A stretch of 64,000 nt of DNA from NCBI GenBank assembly GCA_021018995.1, contig CM037590.1:107075097-107139096 (forward strand), in the 5' to 3' direction. This DNA comes from Chloranthus sessilifolius. Taxonomy: Eukaryota; Streptophyta; Magnoliopsida; Chloranthales; Chloranthaceae. The first letter of the stretch is position 1; every line of letters begins with the position of its first letter. Shown in pieces: positions 21,967-33,990 of this stretch. Position numbers and translations under genes: made by a program. Under the pieces are notes generated by a model. The model searched no databases. It saw only the letters and a program-made list of their open reading frames with translations, and was not told the DNA's origin.

Positions 21967-22475
21967 CATTCCATAGCCTTAAGATTAGTTAAATCCTTTA
22001 GTTTAGAGTGGAGCCTTCTACCCTGCAGCTGTGCTTGTAGCCAGCTGAGGGATTTCTGTACTTTGATCCCCTGTAACATGACCAACTCAACCTGATTGCA
22101 GTGAGACCAATCTCCAAGCTGCTCTTCTTCATTTTCTATTTTTAAACCCTTCCATTTGCAAGATCTAGATCTTTGGACTCGATCTCAGTTAATTTGCATT
22201 TCTTGTGTAGTTTAGCTTAAAGTGGCAACCCTTTTTAACCTCTCCCCTGTCTTTTAGGTGACTTAGCATTAGTTAGGATGCCAAATCTCTTACAGATCTG
22301 GAGATTTACCATATATTGAACTCACCTCCCTGTGGGCATTCCCTTACTTACTCTTTTAAAACTTGCTACAAAAGGACCCTGTATCTTGCAGGTCTAGGAT
22401 ATTTTGTTGTGCTGAATCCATCCCCTGTTTTACTCTGATTTTATTTTGTCTTTATCATTACATAATAAATCAGCA
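21967..22475 (+). repeat. Athila-type LTR remnant (3' part)
   Basis: Shares with the A1 LTR (37660-37790) the ordered blocks agatctggagatttac, ctccctgtgggca, aaacttgctacaa and ccctgtatcttgcagg. It may end at aatcagca. No primer site follows. The 5' part would lie beyond T1, so T1 probably inserted into this LTR. Confidence 0.6.
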
Positions 22476-22489
22476 CACTAGAAATCCCC

Positions 22490-22870
22490 AACAGACACCT
22501 GAAAGTGTAAATATTTATTATCTAAGTCTTTTACACTTGAAAGTGTAAATATTTGTTAATTGAATCAGTGACATCTGAAAGTGTAAATATCTGTTACCTG
22601 AGTCAGTTACACCTGAAAGTATCAATCTTTTTACCTGAATCAGTTTGAAAGTGTAAACAGTTATTACCTAAGTCTGTTACACCTGAAAGTATAAATATTT
22701 GTTATCTGAATTTGTTGTACCTAAAAGCGTAGATATTTGTTAGCTGACTCTAAGACCTGATTGTGTAGATGTTTGGCACCTAAATCTGGTAGACTTGTTA
22801 AACCGGAATGTGTAAACAAGTATGACCTGAATCGGTCGAAATGTGTCAACAAGTGTGACCGAAATCTATT
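22490..22870. repeat. Minisatellite, unit about 45-48 bp
   Basis: Seven to eight degenerate units with cacctgaaagtgtaaatat, ttgttatctgaatc and agt(c/t)(t/a)gtta. Later units drift to aatgtgtaaacaagt. Confidence 0.75.
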
Positions 22871-23309
22871 ATACCTATGCTACCTGACCATTTTTGAGAT
22901 CAAAGCTATAGATTCCTATTTTTCGAGACCGAAGTAGGTGTGCACTGTAAAGTAATATTTTCTGATATTTTCTACTATTTCTGCACCGGAATTGAATACC
23001 CTAATATCTAAAAGGCAATGAAATGGTGCCTATGAGTGAATGGGATAATTTTAAGACTGACGAGGTCGTAAATCTGTTATCTACTCTGTTATCTGATACT
23101 TGTTCTGACATTTGATCTCTATACTGACATCTAACATTTGAGCTCAACTACTAGAAGCTTAGTTGAGGAAAGCACTTGGTAATCATGCTATTAATTATAA
23201 AATAATTCCCAACAGAGATAAGTCTGTTGTAGTCGTTTAAGTGTAAGCTTCATTATTTATTTGTCTGATTTTTGTTTTTGGTCTGTGACTATATGTCTGA
23301 GTTGTGGTA

Positions 23310-23720
23310 TGTTAAGTGAGAGATTTATTCTGTATCTGTCTGCTTTCTGATCTATCTGACTTATAGTAGTTAAGTAAAAGATTTATTGTCTGACTTATCT
23401 GATGTATGTGATGTGAATATCTTTCTGACTTGCAGTAGTTAAGTGAAAGATTCATCGTCTGACTTGTCTGATGTATGTGATGTGAATATCTATCTGACTT
23501 ATAGTAGTTAAGTAAAAGATTTGTTGTCTGACTTGTTTGATGTCTGTGATGTGAATTTCTATCTGACTTGCAATAGTGTAGTGATAGATTTTGTCTGACT
23601 TGTCTAATGTCTGTAATGTAACTATCTGTTAGACTTGTAGTAGTTTCAGTGAAAGATTCATTATCTGATTTATTTATTGTCTGAGTTCTGATCTGAGAAT
23701 CTTTGTTTGATGTGTGATAG
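23310..23720. repeat. Minisatellite, unit about 80 bp
   Basis: Four to five units with tatctgacttgcagtagtta, agtgaaagattcatcgtctg and acttgtctgatgtatgtgat. The unit keeps a minus-strand frame open over 140 codons, which is a by-product of the repeat and not a gene. Confidence 0.8.
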
Positions 23721-24246
23721 TTTAAGTGTACCATTTTTTACTTAGTTGTTAGGGGAATATCTATCTGATGTTTGGTATGGGCTATCTATCTGATTTCTGG
23801 CGCGTGCAATGTTTGTTTACTGTAGTACTACTTTCTATGTCACTTTAATATCAACTTGATTTCATTTAAAATGCATGAGTGTGAAATTTGGTATTAGTGG
23901 TTTAGTCAATATTTATTAGCATGGGTTACTTGCGGAGCATGTGAATTAGCTCTTACGGTGGCTCTAACCACCCTGCAAGTTATAGAAAGGGTTTGAAAAA
24001 TGATCACTTGGTGGAGTTTCAACAATGTTATCTGGTGCAGATCTCTGTGTCTGATACGCAGTGATTAGTTTAATGTATTAAGGTAGTGTAACCTGTTAAG
24101 AAAAGGAAAATTTTCTTTATTTATCCTTAATCTGATTACCTAGATACTTGGTTTTGATCCCTGATTAGAAATTTTTATTCAAATTTATTGTTTTCTTCTA
24201 AACTGTCTGGGTCGCAAATCGAGTTCCAGTTGTGTGGATTTTGGGT

Positions 24247-25456
24247 TGTGACAATATAATTAGTCCATTTTGGACCAGGAACAAAACTCCACGAACGGAA
24301 CTCCCTTCCAAATTATACCCTGGCTCCACAACGTATAATTGATTATGCATCGGAATCTCAGCGTATAATTAGTTCGTTTTGGACTAGGAATGTACTTCCA
24401 AGCCAATCAAATCGGCTTCGCGAGCCAAGGCCCCAGTTGCCGCTTGAATTATACGCTGAAACTCCAGCGTATAATTCAATTATAGGCAATTCTCCAGGCA
24501 TATAATTCCCAATTATACAATGGAATTCCAGCGTATCATTAGGTCGATAGTATAAATAGGCTCCTACCCCCTTTATTCAGCACACATTATTATTCTTTCA
24601 CTTATTCTCTTTGGGATTTTCGAGTCTAACTTTGACTTTCTTCTAGGGATTTCGTAGAGTAATCATTCTAGTTGGGGCTGGCCCTTCTACTTTGATCTCG
24701 CACCTTCTAAAGAAAATAAGATTAGCCCTAGAACCTGTCTCTTAGGAAACCCTTCTTAAAAATCATTAATCTAGATCCAAATTAGACCCAATAGCCCTTC
24801 AAATTTGCCCAGGGGAGCCAACAGAGGGTACTCAGGAAAGAGTTCGATCCTCCCGTGCATAATGGGCCACCACATCCATCCCTTTTATTTAGTTAATATT
24901 CTTAGGTTAGATTTTTGAATTAGTTAAACTTTACGCAACCCTAGCTGCTAAAACCAGTAAGCCAGTATTTAGTATAGGAATCCGATCTGCAATCACCCAA
25001 AACCTCGAGATTAGTGACATTCTACAACGTCAATAAAAATGTGTTGGTGGCTATCATAGTTAATTAATTTGTTAGTAGGTCTGTTTGCTACTAACATCCT
25101 TTCTTGCAGGATACTGGTGAGTTTGTTTGTCACTAATACCCCCTTTTTTGTAGGCTTATTAGCAAGTTTGTATGTTGCTAATCTATGCCTTACTCATATT
25201 TTACGTCAAAGTGAGTTGGTTTGTCACTGACGTCAATTTTGCATGTCTATTTATTGCACTACCCCTTATTTAAATATTAGTAAGTTCATGTGCTACTAAT
25301 ACCCGGTTCGGCAAGTCTGTTTGTTGTCTTACCTTTAAACTAAGCAAGTCTATTTGTTGCTTATTTATCTTCATCCCCTTTACAAACCAAGTCCCAAGTG
25401 ACCACATTAGGCCATTTTCCTGAATCCGAGAGAGTTCCCGAAAATGCATACCAACA
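24247..25456 (+). repeat. T2 5' LTR (probably 5'-truncated)
   Basis: The 3' end is set by gcataccaaca followed by the primer site. The TATA box is at 24551. Shared blocks with the solo LTR at 29759-32110 (atttgccca(a/g)gggagc, gagggtac, ccaaca end) show the same family. That LTR has about 350 bp more before its TATA box, so the left end here, uncertain at 24247-24254, is likely truncated. Downstream of TATA, 25080-25380 holds degenerate 50-60-bp units with aagtctgtttgttgct. Confidence 0.6.
24257..24560 (+). promoter_or_regulatory. T2 LTR promoter: GCGTATAATT palindrome array and TATA box
   Basis: Half-sites GCGTATAATT or AATTATACGC occur about eight times, several as facing pairs, for example GAATTATACGCTG / CCAGCGTATAATTC near 24448-24482. 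TATAAATAGG at 24551-24560 follows directly. Confidence 0.62.
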
Positions 25457-25459
25457 GAT

Positions 25460-25477
25460 TGGCGATTACGGTGGAAC
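25460..25477 (+). other. T2 primer binding site, decayed tRNA-Arg type
   Basis: TGGCGATTACGGTGGAAC lies 3 nt after the LTR end ccaaca. It resembles the tRNA-Arg site of T1 (TGGCGACTCCGCTGGGGA) with several mutations, in the context cagattggcga common to Tat elements. Confidence 0.55.
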
Positions 25478-25854
25478 TCCTTGATAGGGTTGCCCCCATT
25501 TTTTAATTAATTCAAAATTTATTTGCTCTTCTTTTTAAAGCTGTCGCTTTTAGCGCCCATTGCATGCAAATTAGGCATTAGGGAACCATTCTCTTATTAC
25601 CCCCCTCTAGTGTGAAAGGGCCGGTGTGATCATCTCTACAGGGATCTGATACGAGGAACTTCCTACACATTAAACCTTCTTGTAAGACCTAATCGATCGA
25701 AGATTGTACCCACCCTATGTTGACCCGAAGATATCCTCATATTCGGTAAGGAAAGCTTAGTCACTCGGAGTAGAATAGGAATATCTTTCTACCCTAGTTC
25801 TAAAAACCTTGGAGATTGAGAGCTCGTATCATCGTTGTTTTCCAAAAAAAATAA
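25478..25854 (+). other. T2 5' untranslated region
   Basis: No gene or repeat array seen between the primer site and the first plausible ATG at 25855. Confidence 0.4.
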
Positions 25855-27600
25855 ATGTCTGGAATTTGTAAATTGAACCTTAATAATGACTTATATATAT
25901 GGGTCATCCATGATAATCCTAAGTATGATGTTAGGCCATCTCAAGATATAGTCAAAGATCATCCCTAGGTAAATATGGCCCGGGAAGGTGGAGATTCACC
26001 TTTTACTCCTCCAACAAACACTGGTCACAACAATAGAAGATAAAGTGGCATTGGGCAGAACTTCACCGCCAATCAAATCCTGGACCTTACTACCAATACA
26101 CTTACAAAAGGAGGGAAAGAAGTTGATACTTTGCGACAGTCATTGGATGGTTTGTATAAAGACCTTGTCCAGAAGATAATGGATGATAAAGGACATATCA
26201 TCGGTGAACGTATTATTCTAGGTAATGAACAATAGGAAATATCACCAACTCCTCCAAGCATCCCGACACCTCCGGTGTCACCCAATAGGCATGCTTTCCG
26301 AACCTTGTTTAGTGATAATCTTCGAGGTCAACTCTTCCCTAAAACATCTAAAAGGAATACTACTATAAATATGGAGGACCTTACTCAAATCATGGATAGT
26401 TACACGGCTAAGAGAGAACATCTCAGTTATTCATTCGTATTCGACAAGTTCTGCCAAAATATTGAATTTACTGTACTCGCCGGTTTTAAACCTCTAAAGC
26501 TCAACAGATATAGCAAAATGGGAAATCTGAATCACCATTTGGCATTGTTTTGTAATGATTGCCGACTAATCCGCGACAATCAAGGGCTCCTAATTTATTA
26601 TTTCCAAAGATCATTAGAAGGAGAAGCACTTGATTGGTTTGTCGCATTACCGCTCCATAAAATCTAGACGTTCGATGACCTAGCAGTCAATTTGTAGACC
26701 AGTATAAACATTTCATTCATGAGGTCGTTAGTCTTAGTGCTTTCCTGACCACAAAACAAGAGCCTAAAGAAGACTTTGTGGTCTTTGTTAGTCATTGGAG
26801 AAGGCTCGCGGCTCAAACTAGGAGTTAAATGAAAGAAAAGGACGCAGTCGATGTCAACATTAACAATATTCGTGAGCCTCTTCAGAGTGCTCTTATTTTA
26901 AGCGATTGTCCTAATTTTTCTAGCCTTCACTTACATGCCTCACACATACAAGGACGCATTAAGAATGAAGACTTCTCCCAATGACTCTATAACAGAGAAT
27001 AAATAGAAAACTACATGATCTGAACAAGTCAATGTTGTTGCAAACCAAGGACAGAATTCGGGAAACGATAACTTTTGTCTAAGATATCAAAATCAGAGCA
27101 ACCAATACCATAATCAAACTCAATATCCTAACCAAAACCCAACCCAATACCTTAATCAAAACCAACCCCAAAACCAATATCAGAACATAAACCAATACCC
27201 CAACAAAAATGCATATCCCAACCAATAACAAAATCAGAACCGAAACCAAATCGCAAATCAAAACCAAACTAACCCCCCAGTAAACTATAACAATGTTCCA
27301 CTACTACAAAACCCCAATCAAATTCCTCAAACTGCAAATGGTTACCAACCTAGGAGCGAACATTATCCACCTTTACCCGACACCATTCCCAACATCTTCC
27401 AAACCCTTAGTAATGAAAACCTCATTAGGTTCTCGCAGGAAAGACCACGACCTTGGCTAGCACACTTAAATTACACGAAGTACTGCTCATTCCATCAATC
27501 CATAGGGCACACCTTAGAGGAATGTTGGGTATTGTGCGACATGATTTATGACATGAATGATCATAACCAAATTAATTAGGAAGATCACCAAACTACCAAC
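25855..27600 (+). pseudogene. T2 gag (degenerate)
   Basis: The Met at 25855 (MSGICKLNLNNDL) opens a frame that continues, through stops, into the longest open part 26275-26667. That part has the gag pattern LIYYFQRSLEGEALDWFVALP. After 26667 the frame is lost. From about 27080 to 27340 an Asn/Gln/Pro/Tyr-rich stretch follows, then a zinc-knuckle-like YCSFHQSIGHTLEECW near 27478-27525, the C-H-H-C form of Tat gag. At least five stops lie between start and zinc knuckle. The Asn/Gln block has a short DNA period (caaaaccaa..). Confidence 0.7.
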
Positions 27601-29758
27601 CGAGATAGTACCAGCCTCCACCAAATTTAGGTATCTTTAACAACCCCATGCCTAATCATACTAGCTAAAACCTTTCTCCAGACTCCCATATAACACCGTA
27701 AACCTCCCTAGCCAAAATTCGTCTCTCCCATCTACCCTCATTACCCGAATCAACCCACAAATTACGCCATCAACTTACATGAAAATCAAAGACCGTCGAC
27801 TAGTCAACCTCCAAACTCACCACCATATCCGACCTTTGCCAAAAGATGAATTCAATCCTTCAGAGTTAAGAGTCTTGATTATACGTATACATCCCTTAAG
27901 GCCTAGATCACTCCCAATCCCAAACGAACCTCACTACCACTCCCCTTATTTCATTTTGAATCTGAAACTGAAGGGTCTACTACTCAGATTTTGCCCAAAG
28001 ATAATAACTCACCTGAGCATACTTTTGATAAAGAAGCTGAGACAAATACAAATCATGAACCAAAAGATAATACTGTCGAAGAAACCAAGGAGCCAAGTAA
28101 GATTGAGGCTCAAATTTTTATTATTCTGGAGGAGGAGGATTACACACAATATCTCCTTACATGAAATGGCATGACCCCGGTCCGTATTCCCTCCTCCAAG
28201 TTTTCACCTTTCTGATACAATGTTTCAGGAAGCTTATAAGGGCAAATATCCACCACCACAGGGTAGCCAAAGAATCAGTATTCCATATGTCCAACCTTGA
28301 AGTCAAGGACCAATTATCCACCTCTGCCCTTCCCTCGTCACTCAAAGGAACCTCCGATTTTTAAAGGGACGACGAGTGAAAATAGTCAACAGCCAGAGAG
28401 GTCAGCACGAGATAGAGAGCTTCATCCTGCTCCACCTCATGTTATTCCTCCACAGAATTTGGCACCACAATAGCCTCCCATCATTACAAGCAGGATCCAT
28501 AGGCCAAGAAAGGAACCACCCTTTGAACTTAAGGAGAAAACAATATCAAAATCATTCCTCTCACTTGGTCTCTATATAATCACTTTGTATATGGAACCAC
28601 TGAGATAGCCAATGGGTCAAAGGTAGAGGAAATTGATGCTAAATCATGATTAACTCAACTGGCTAAAGTTGACCAAAAGGCGGAAGCATTCGCTGATCTA
28701 ATAAATCTAAGTCAACAAGAAATGGACATTAATGAACCACTAGATGGGACGGCCCACAGTTCGAAGAAGAAAAGCTTATTGACCAGGAAATCCTTAGTAC
28801 TGGCGGGGTGGTCAAGCATCCTCAAAATACACTACTCAGGGAACCTGATCCACTAGTAGAAGATTGAGTATCGTCAGATGACGAAGAACCTGAGGACTTC
28901 CACATCGCCCTAATAGAGTTTGAAGAAAATTAGAATTCTTAGCTCTAGAGTCACTGCATTCAGAATCTCCCTATAAAAATCATATTTCGTATATCCATGT
29001 TTATTGGAGGTCTCTGGAAGAAGAGTGGCAACCACCACCTAGTGATGACAAAGACTATTGGTTAGATCTCTTGCCCCTTGAGAGGGAAGAACAAATGGGC
29101 TTGGATCTCCAGAAGTTATTCTAAGAGGAAAACAATGAGGAGTTTGATTTCAGTCAAGCTATTTCGAACTCAGAACATTATACCATAGCCTGACTGGGAA
29201 TGTTCTTAGGAAGACCCGTGTATCTTTCATCGAGATGAATCTCCATGTGTTTACATAAAAATATATTGGAAGTGACAAGAACAAGAAAGGTTGTCACCTC
29301 CAGATGACTATTTCCTGGAGTTCTTAAGTCTAGAAAGAGAAGAACCAGAGGATCTTGGCCTTCAAACCCTCCTTGATGACCAAAGCGAACAGAAGATCAG
29401 ACAGCCCCTTCAAGTGAAGAAATTAGTGATATTCTTATTTCAGCAATAAAAGAGGCTAGCTCATCATACGGTCAACCACCCTCGTCACTCATCCAAAGAA
29501 TCTTACAAGACGAGGACTAAAAAAAAATGCCAATTTCCAAATGGATTCATACATTCTAAAAACTCGCATACATAGCTCAAGAAGCCGTCACTCTCCTAGA
29601 ACTATGGGACTCACTCTGATCAATACCCCCACAAGAAATCGACCTAGTATCCTATTTGTTTCAAAAATCCAAAAAGATAGAAAATCTTGAAAAACCATAA
29701 AAATTAGATATTGAAAATCCAAAAACATTAGAAACTTTTAAAAAGAGAAGAAATCCTT
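27601..29758 (+). pseudogene. T2 gag C-terminus to protease region, heavily decayed
   Basis: Scattered coding traces in changing frames (for example 27779-28174, 28161-28364, 28376-28579), with acidic Asp/Glu-rich segments near 28860-29160 and 29290-29400. A protease active site (D-T/S-G) could not be found. The position between gag and RT implies the protease should be here. Everything after 29758 is the inserted LTR. Confidence 0.4.
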
Positions 29759-29969
29759 TGTAGACAACCTAATTTTTCCCTCTCAGAGTATATTAATCTG
29801 TTTGATCAACCTTTGACCATGCCCATGACTTTCAGAAAGGAGTTACCTACTTTGAAAGATTTAAGACTCTAATACGGGAACCATATGCTGAAACAATAGT
29901 ATATGGCTGAACACAGGGTGAAACAATAGCCTTGTGGTTCGGAACCACTTAGCCCCGGCAAAATCCTAA

Positions 29970-30426
29970 ATTACGCGCCCACACAAGCACGCCCAATTCG
30001 ATTGCACGCCCCCTAGCTGGCGTGCATTTGGCCCCATTGGACCAGGATTGCTCTTCCCATGATCCGCCTTAGGATTAGATTGTGCATGCTACAGAGCATG
30101 TGTAATCCAATTGCACACCAGATCACTGGCGCGTAATTAGTCCAACTCGGATCGATTTCTACCCTTCTAGAAGCAGCCTTAATACCCGATTGCGCGTCCT
30201 AATCAAAGACAATCGATTGCGACAATTAGTTCTAACTTGATTAGAATCAGACACCCTCGAGCTACCACGGTCACTCATTGAGTCGGTTACTAACTCAGAG
30301 GTATTAAGCGCTTGGGATAGGGCGTATAATCCGATTGAGCACCCCAGACAGAGAGCACAATTGGGTTTGACCGGTTAATTGCGCACCTCCCACAGGACAC
30401 GCAATTACACGAATACCTATAAATAG
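29970..30426 (+). promoter_or_regulatory. Solo LTR promoter: GCGCGTAATT-type palindrome array and TATA box
   Basis: Many half-sites of the form ATTGCGCG(C/T) / GCGCGTAATT, also ATTGCACGCC / GGCGTGCAT, lie between about 29970 and 30410. CTATAAATAG at 30417-30426 follows. The placement equals that in the T2 LTR, but the core is changed from TATA to GCGC. Confidence 0.58.
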
Positions 30427-30529
30427 ACCCCCTACCCCACACCAAAAACACATCAAACAATCGAGTTTTCGAGTTCCTTTCTTCCGAGTTTAGGGATTTC
30501 GAGACTTTCTCTTCAGCGCTTAGCTTCAG

Positions 30530-31850
30530 GTAATTTCTTAGTTCTAGTTTTTAATTACTTTTCTAGTTCTAGGTTCTAGTTCTAGTTTTTAGTTCTTAAT
30601 TTCGCAGATCTTAGATTTTAATTTCAGTCCTTTAATTTCTAGTCTTAGATTTTAGTTTCTAATCTAAGTTTTTAATCCCTAGTTCTTAGCCTCTAGAACT
30701 TGTCCTTAGTCCTTAGTTTTTCAGTTCTTAGATTTTGATTCTAGTTTTTAATCATAGTTCTAAATTCTAGTTTCTAATTCCAATTCTTAATTTTTAGATC
30801 TTCGACTTCAACTTTTATTCAAACTCTTAGTTCTCTTTATTTCTGATTCTAGGTTTTAGTTCCTAGAACCAATTTTTAATTTTAGTCTTTAAATCTCTGT
30901 TTCTGGTCCTTAATCTCTAGAACCAGATCTTATTTTCTAATTATTTTAGATCATAGCCTCTATTTCCAAACTCTAGTCTTAATATCTTCTAATTTATAAT
31001 CTTCTCATTTTAATCTCAGCATCATAACTTTTCAATTAAAAATTAGTTTTCTTCAATCTATTATTATTTTTCAAATGATTAGCCAACCGATTTGCCCAAG
31101 GGAGCTTACGGAGGGTACCCGAGAACGGGGCAGATCCTCCTTAGCATAGCAGGCCAAACCCCTTTTTTTTAGATTTCTAGTAGAATTAGGAAACTTAAAA
31201 TAATTAGGGAACTTAAAGTAATTAGACTTCTAATAGAATTAGGAAACTCAAAATAATTAGATTTCTAGTATAAGTAGGATGCTTAAATTGATTAGACTTC
31301 TAATAGACTCAGGAAACTAAGTTAATTAGACTTTTAATAGAATCAGGATATTTTAGTTAATTAGACTTTTACTAAAAGTAGGATATTTAAAGTAATTGAA
31401 CTTTTAACAGAATTAGGATGCCTAAGTTAATTAGAGTTCTAATAGAATTATAATATCTAAAGTAATTAGATTTCTAATAGAATTATAATACTAGAAATAA
31501 TTAGATTCCTAATAGAATTAGGATACTTAAGATAATTAGGCTCTTAATAAAATTAAGATATTTAGGCTAATTAGATTCCTGGTAGAAGTAGAAGATTAAT
31601 ACTAATTAAGTTTCTAATAAGATTAGGACTCTTAGGTTAGTCAGACTTCTAATCAGATTAGGAATCTTAGGTTACTCATACTTCTAGTAAGATTAGAACA
31701 ATTAGAACTCCTAACAGGATCAAGAGACTAGCTTAATTAGATTCCTAGAATAGTTAGAAGATTGAATTAATTGGACTCTCGGTAGAATTAGGATAGCTAA
31801 AGCAATTAGATTTAGGGTGAGAATAGAAAAAATAAACTAACTAAACTTGC
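30530..31850. repeat. Two degenerate tandem arrays inside the solo LTR
   Basis: About 30530-31000: short T-rich units (tctagttctaggttctag). About 31150-31830: units of 35-45 bp with taattagacttctaatagaa and ttaggatacttaaa, roughly sixteen copies. Between them lies the block tttgcccaagggagc shared with the T2 LTR. Confidence 0.75.
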
Positions 31851-32125
31851 AGGTGACCTAGTGCTGTTGACGTCGGCAAGCGGACAATTCAGTAAAGAAG
31901 TCAAGCCCACACCCCGAAAGGCGTGATCAGTGACGTGTTGCTGCATTAATAAATATTTGCAGCTGGAGATCGCAACGAACTAGGTATTTTCCTTGTAGGA
32001 TTTACCCCTTTTATTATGACATTTTAAATTTATCATTCATCGCTTTTCATCAGAGTTCACATCACTCTTTCTGGGGATCGAAAGGGACCCAGAAAAAGCG
32101 TGCACCAACACCCTTTGCACGCGAC

Positions 32126-32623
32126 ATGCTTACTAGCCCATCATTGGACCCAAGGGACTTTTCTCTTAGTGTTGGTCATGTTGTCAAGAATAAGGAAGGA
32201 AAAGTTCATGATAAAATACTTAGGCCACTTTCTATCACTACTTTTGACACAATAGCCCCACTTCCTACTTCCTCTCAGCACAACCTTACTACCATTCACT
32301 CTCAAAAACATAAAGTGTCTTGTCAAAGGTACGATCCATTAATGATACCAAATGAAATACTTGGTGAATTTGGAAGAAGAATGAATAGCTTTGAATTTCA
32401 CCTTACCAAGGATGTCGCGATCATTAATTACATCAACAAAGGTTTAATTCTCGACAATTTAATTTCCCAGTGTGATAATTTTGCAGTCTATGAACTTGCT
32501 GAAGAAGAAGCAGAACACACATCAGAGGAGGCCTAGGAGTTCTAATGAATCATCAAGCATTTTGATGAGCAAACCCAGGCCGTTATAGAACCTATAGAAG
32601 ACATCAACTTCGATACCAAGAAA
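32126..32623 (+). pseudogene. T2 pol, segment upstream of RT
   Basis: An open stretch from 32126 to 32536 in the same frame as RT. It contains RYDPLMIPNEILGEFGRR and ends in an acidic run (YELAEEEAEHTSEEA). I recognise no catalytic motif; its position equals the protease-RT linker of Tat polyproteins. A stop at 32534-32536 separates it from RT. Confidence 0.5.
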
Positions 32624-33990
32624 GTGCCCAAGAAGTTACTAATCAACGCTATGCTTAACCCTAAAGAGCAAAAACAGATCATCGACGTTCTTCAAGAACA
32701 CCTCGACTCTTTTGCTTGGTCATACGAAGACATGCCCGACTTGGATCCAAGCTTGGTAGAACATCGCCTAATTTTGAAACCCAATGCCAAATCGGTTAAG
32801 CAAAAATTGAAAAGAATGCATCCCCAAATCGCCTTGCAAGTTAAAGAAGAGGTCGACAAATTACACAAAGCAAAATTTATCAGAGTTGTCCTCTATCCAA
32901 AGTAGGTTGCAAATATAATGTCAGACTCTAAAAAGGATGGTAGGTCAGGATTTGCAGGTCATGAGATGATATCCTTCATGGATGGTTTCTCTAGATATAA
33001 TCAGATCAAATTAGTAGAACCCAATTAGCAAAAGGCATCGTTCACAACACCATGGGGAATTTATTGTTATGTCATCATGCCGTTCGGTCTAAAGAATATT
33101 GGCACCACCTACCAACGTACTATGATGGCTATCTTTCATGACATGATTCATTAGTGCATAGAAGTCTATCTCAATGACATCCTGGTCAAGTCACATACTA
33201 GGGTGGGCCATGCAGAAGTGCTTAGGATTGTTGTTGAGTGATCACAAAAATATCAGCTAAAAATGAATCCGAAGAAATGTGTGTTCAAAGTAACTTCTGG
33301 AAAATTATTGGGCTTCATAGTCAACAAATAAAGCATCAAACTTGACCCAATAAAGGTGAAAGCGATTCTCTAGATGTCACCTCCTAGCAACATTAAAGCA
33401 CTACGTGTCCTCATAGGGAGATTGTAGATTATTAGAAGGTTAATTTCTCAACACTCAGATAGATGTGAACCAGTCTATAAACTACTAAAAGGAGGAGCCG
33501 AATACATATAAGACGAATAGTGTCAACAAGCCTTTGATGATATCAAGAAGTGACCCCTAATTCTATACATTTCGGTCAACGATAAAGTAATGGAAGTGGT
33601 TCTGAGAGAATACAATGAAGATGGGAAGAAAGAAAAGGTCATCTACTATGTCAGTAGGACGATGGTCAAATATGAGCAGAAGTACACAGCCATGGAGAAA
33701 ATTTTCCTAACACAAGTATGGGCGTCAATGAAGCTACGTTATTATTTTGGAGCACCCAAAATAATGATATTAGCCCGCATGGATCCTCTAAAATATATAT
33801 TTGAAAAACTAGTAACTTCTGGAAAGATCGTCTGGCGACATATGCTACTTTAAGAATTCGACATCACCTATGTCATTCAAAATTCAATCAAGGGGCAAGC
33901 AATCGTCAATTAACTCGCTAATCTTCCACTTCAAACTTATGAACCGGCACACACCGATTTTCCCGAGGAAGACCTACTCATAATTCAAGA
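32624..33990 (+). pseudogene. T2 reverse transcriptase and first RNase H, with deletion and altered active site
   Basis: FAWSYEDMPDLDPSLVEH near 32710 and LYPK near 32895 mark the N-terminal part. After SKKDGR the sequence jumps to GHEMISFMDGFSRYNQ, so about 35 residues including the VRMCVDFR block seem deleted. The catalytic motif at 33167-33178 reads YLND instead of YVDD, losing an Asp. The RNase H part keeps MDPLKYIFEKL near 33780. More than ten in-frame stops are present. Confidence 0.82.

Larger units (their letters stand above)
22476..24253. repeat. Unclassified repeat sequence ending like a chromovirus (Del/Tekay) LTR
   Basis: No gene. It contains two minisatellites (listed separately). 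Its right end, ttttgggttgtgaca, resembles the 3' end of Del/Tekay LTRs (gggtcgtgaca). No matching 5' end was found, so the boundary and class are tentative. Confidence 0.35.
29759..32110 (+). mobile_element. Probable solo LTR inserted in T2
   Basis: It starts TGTAGACAACC and ends gcaccaaca (2352 bp) with no primer site after it; T2 coding sequence resumes at about 32126. Flanking pentamers are tcctt (29754-29758) and ccctt (32111-32115), four of five identical and differing by C/T, compatible with a decayed target duplication. It is related to the T2 LTR but much longer and diverged. Alternative: a purine-rich run before it (aaaaagagaagaaa) could be a polypurine tract, making it a 3' LTR. Confidence 0.6.

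Noticed and set aside
23312-23734. 140-codon minus-strand ORF rich in Ser, Thr, His and Tyr
   Set aside because: Produced by an 80-bp tandem repeat lacking stops in one frame; no promoter or homology pattern.
27079-27267. Minus-strand Val/Leu-rich membrane-protein-like ORF
   Set aside because: Antisense shadow of the Asn/Gln-rich repeat in T2 gag.
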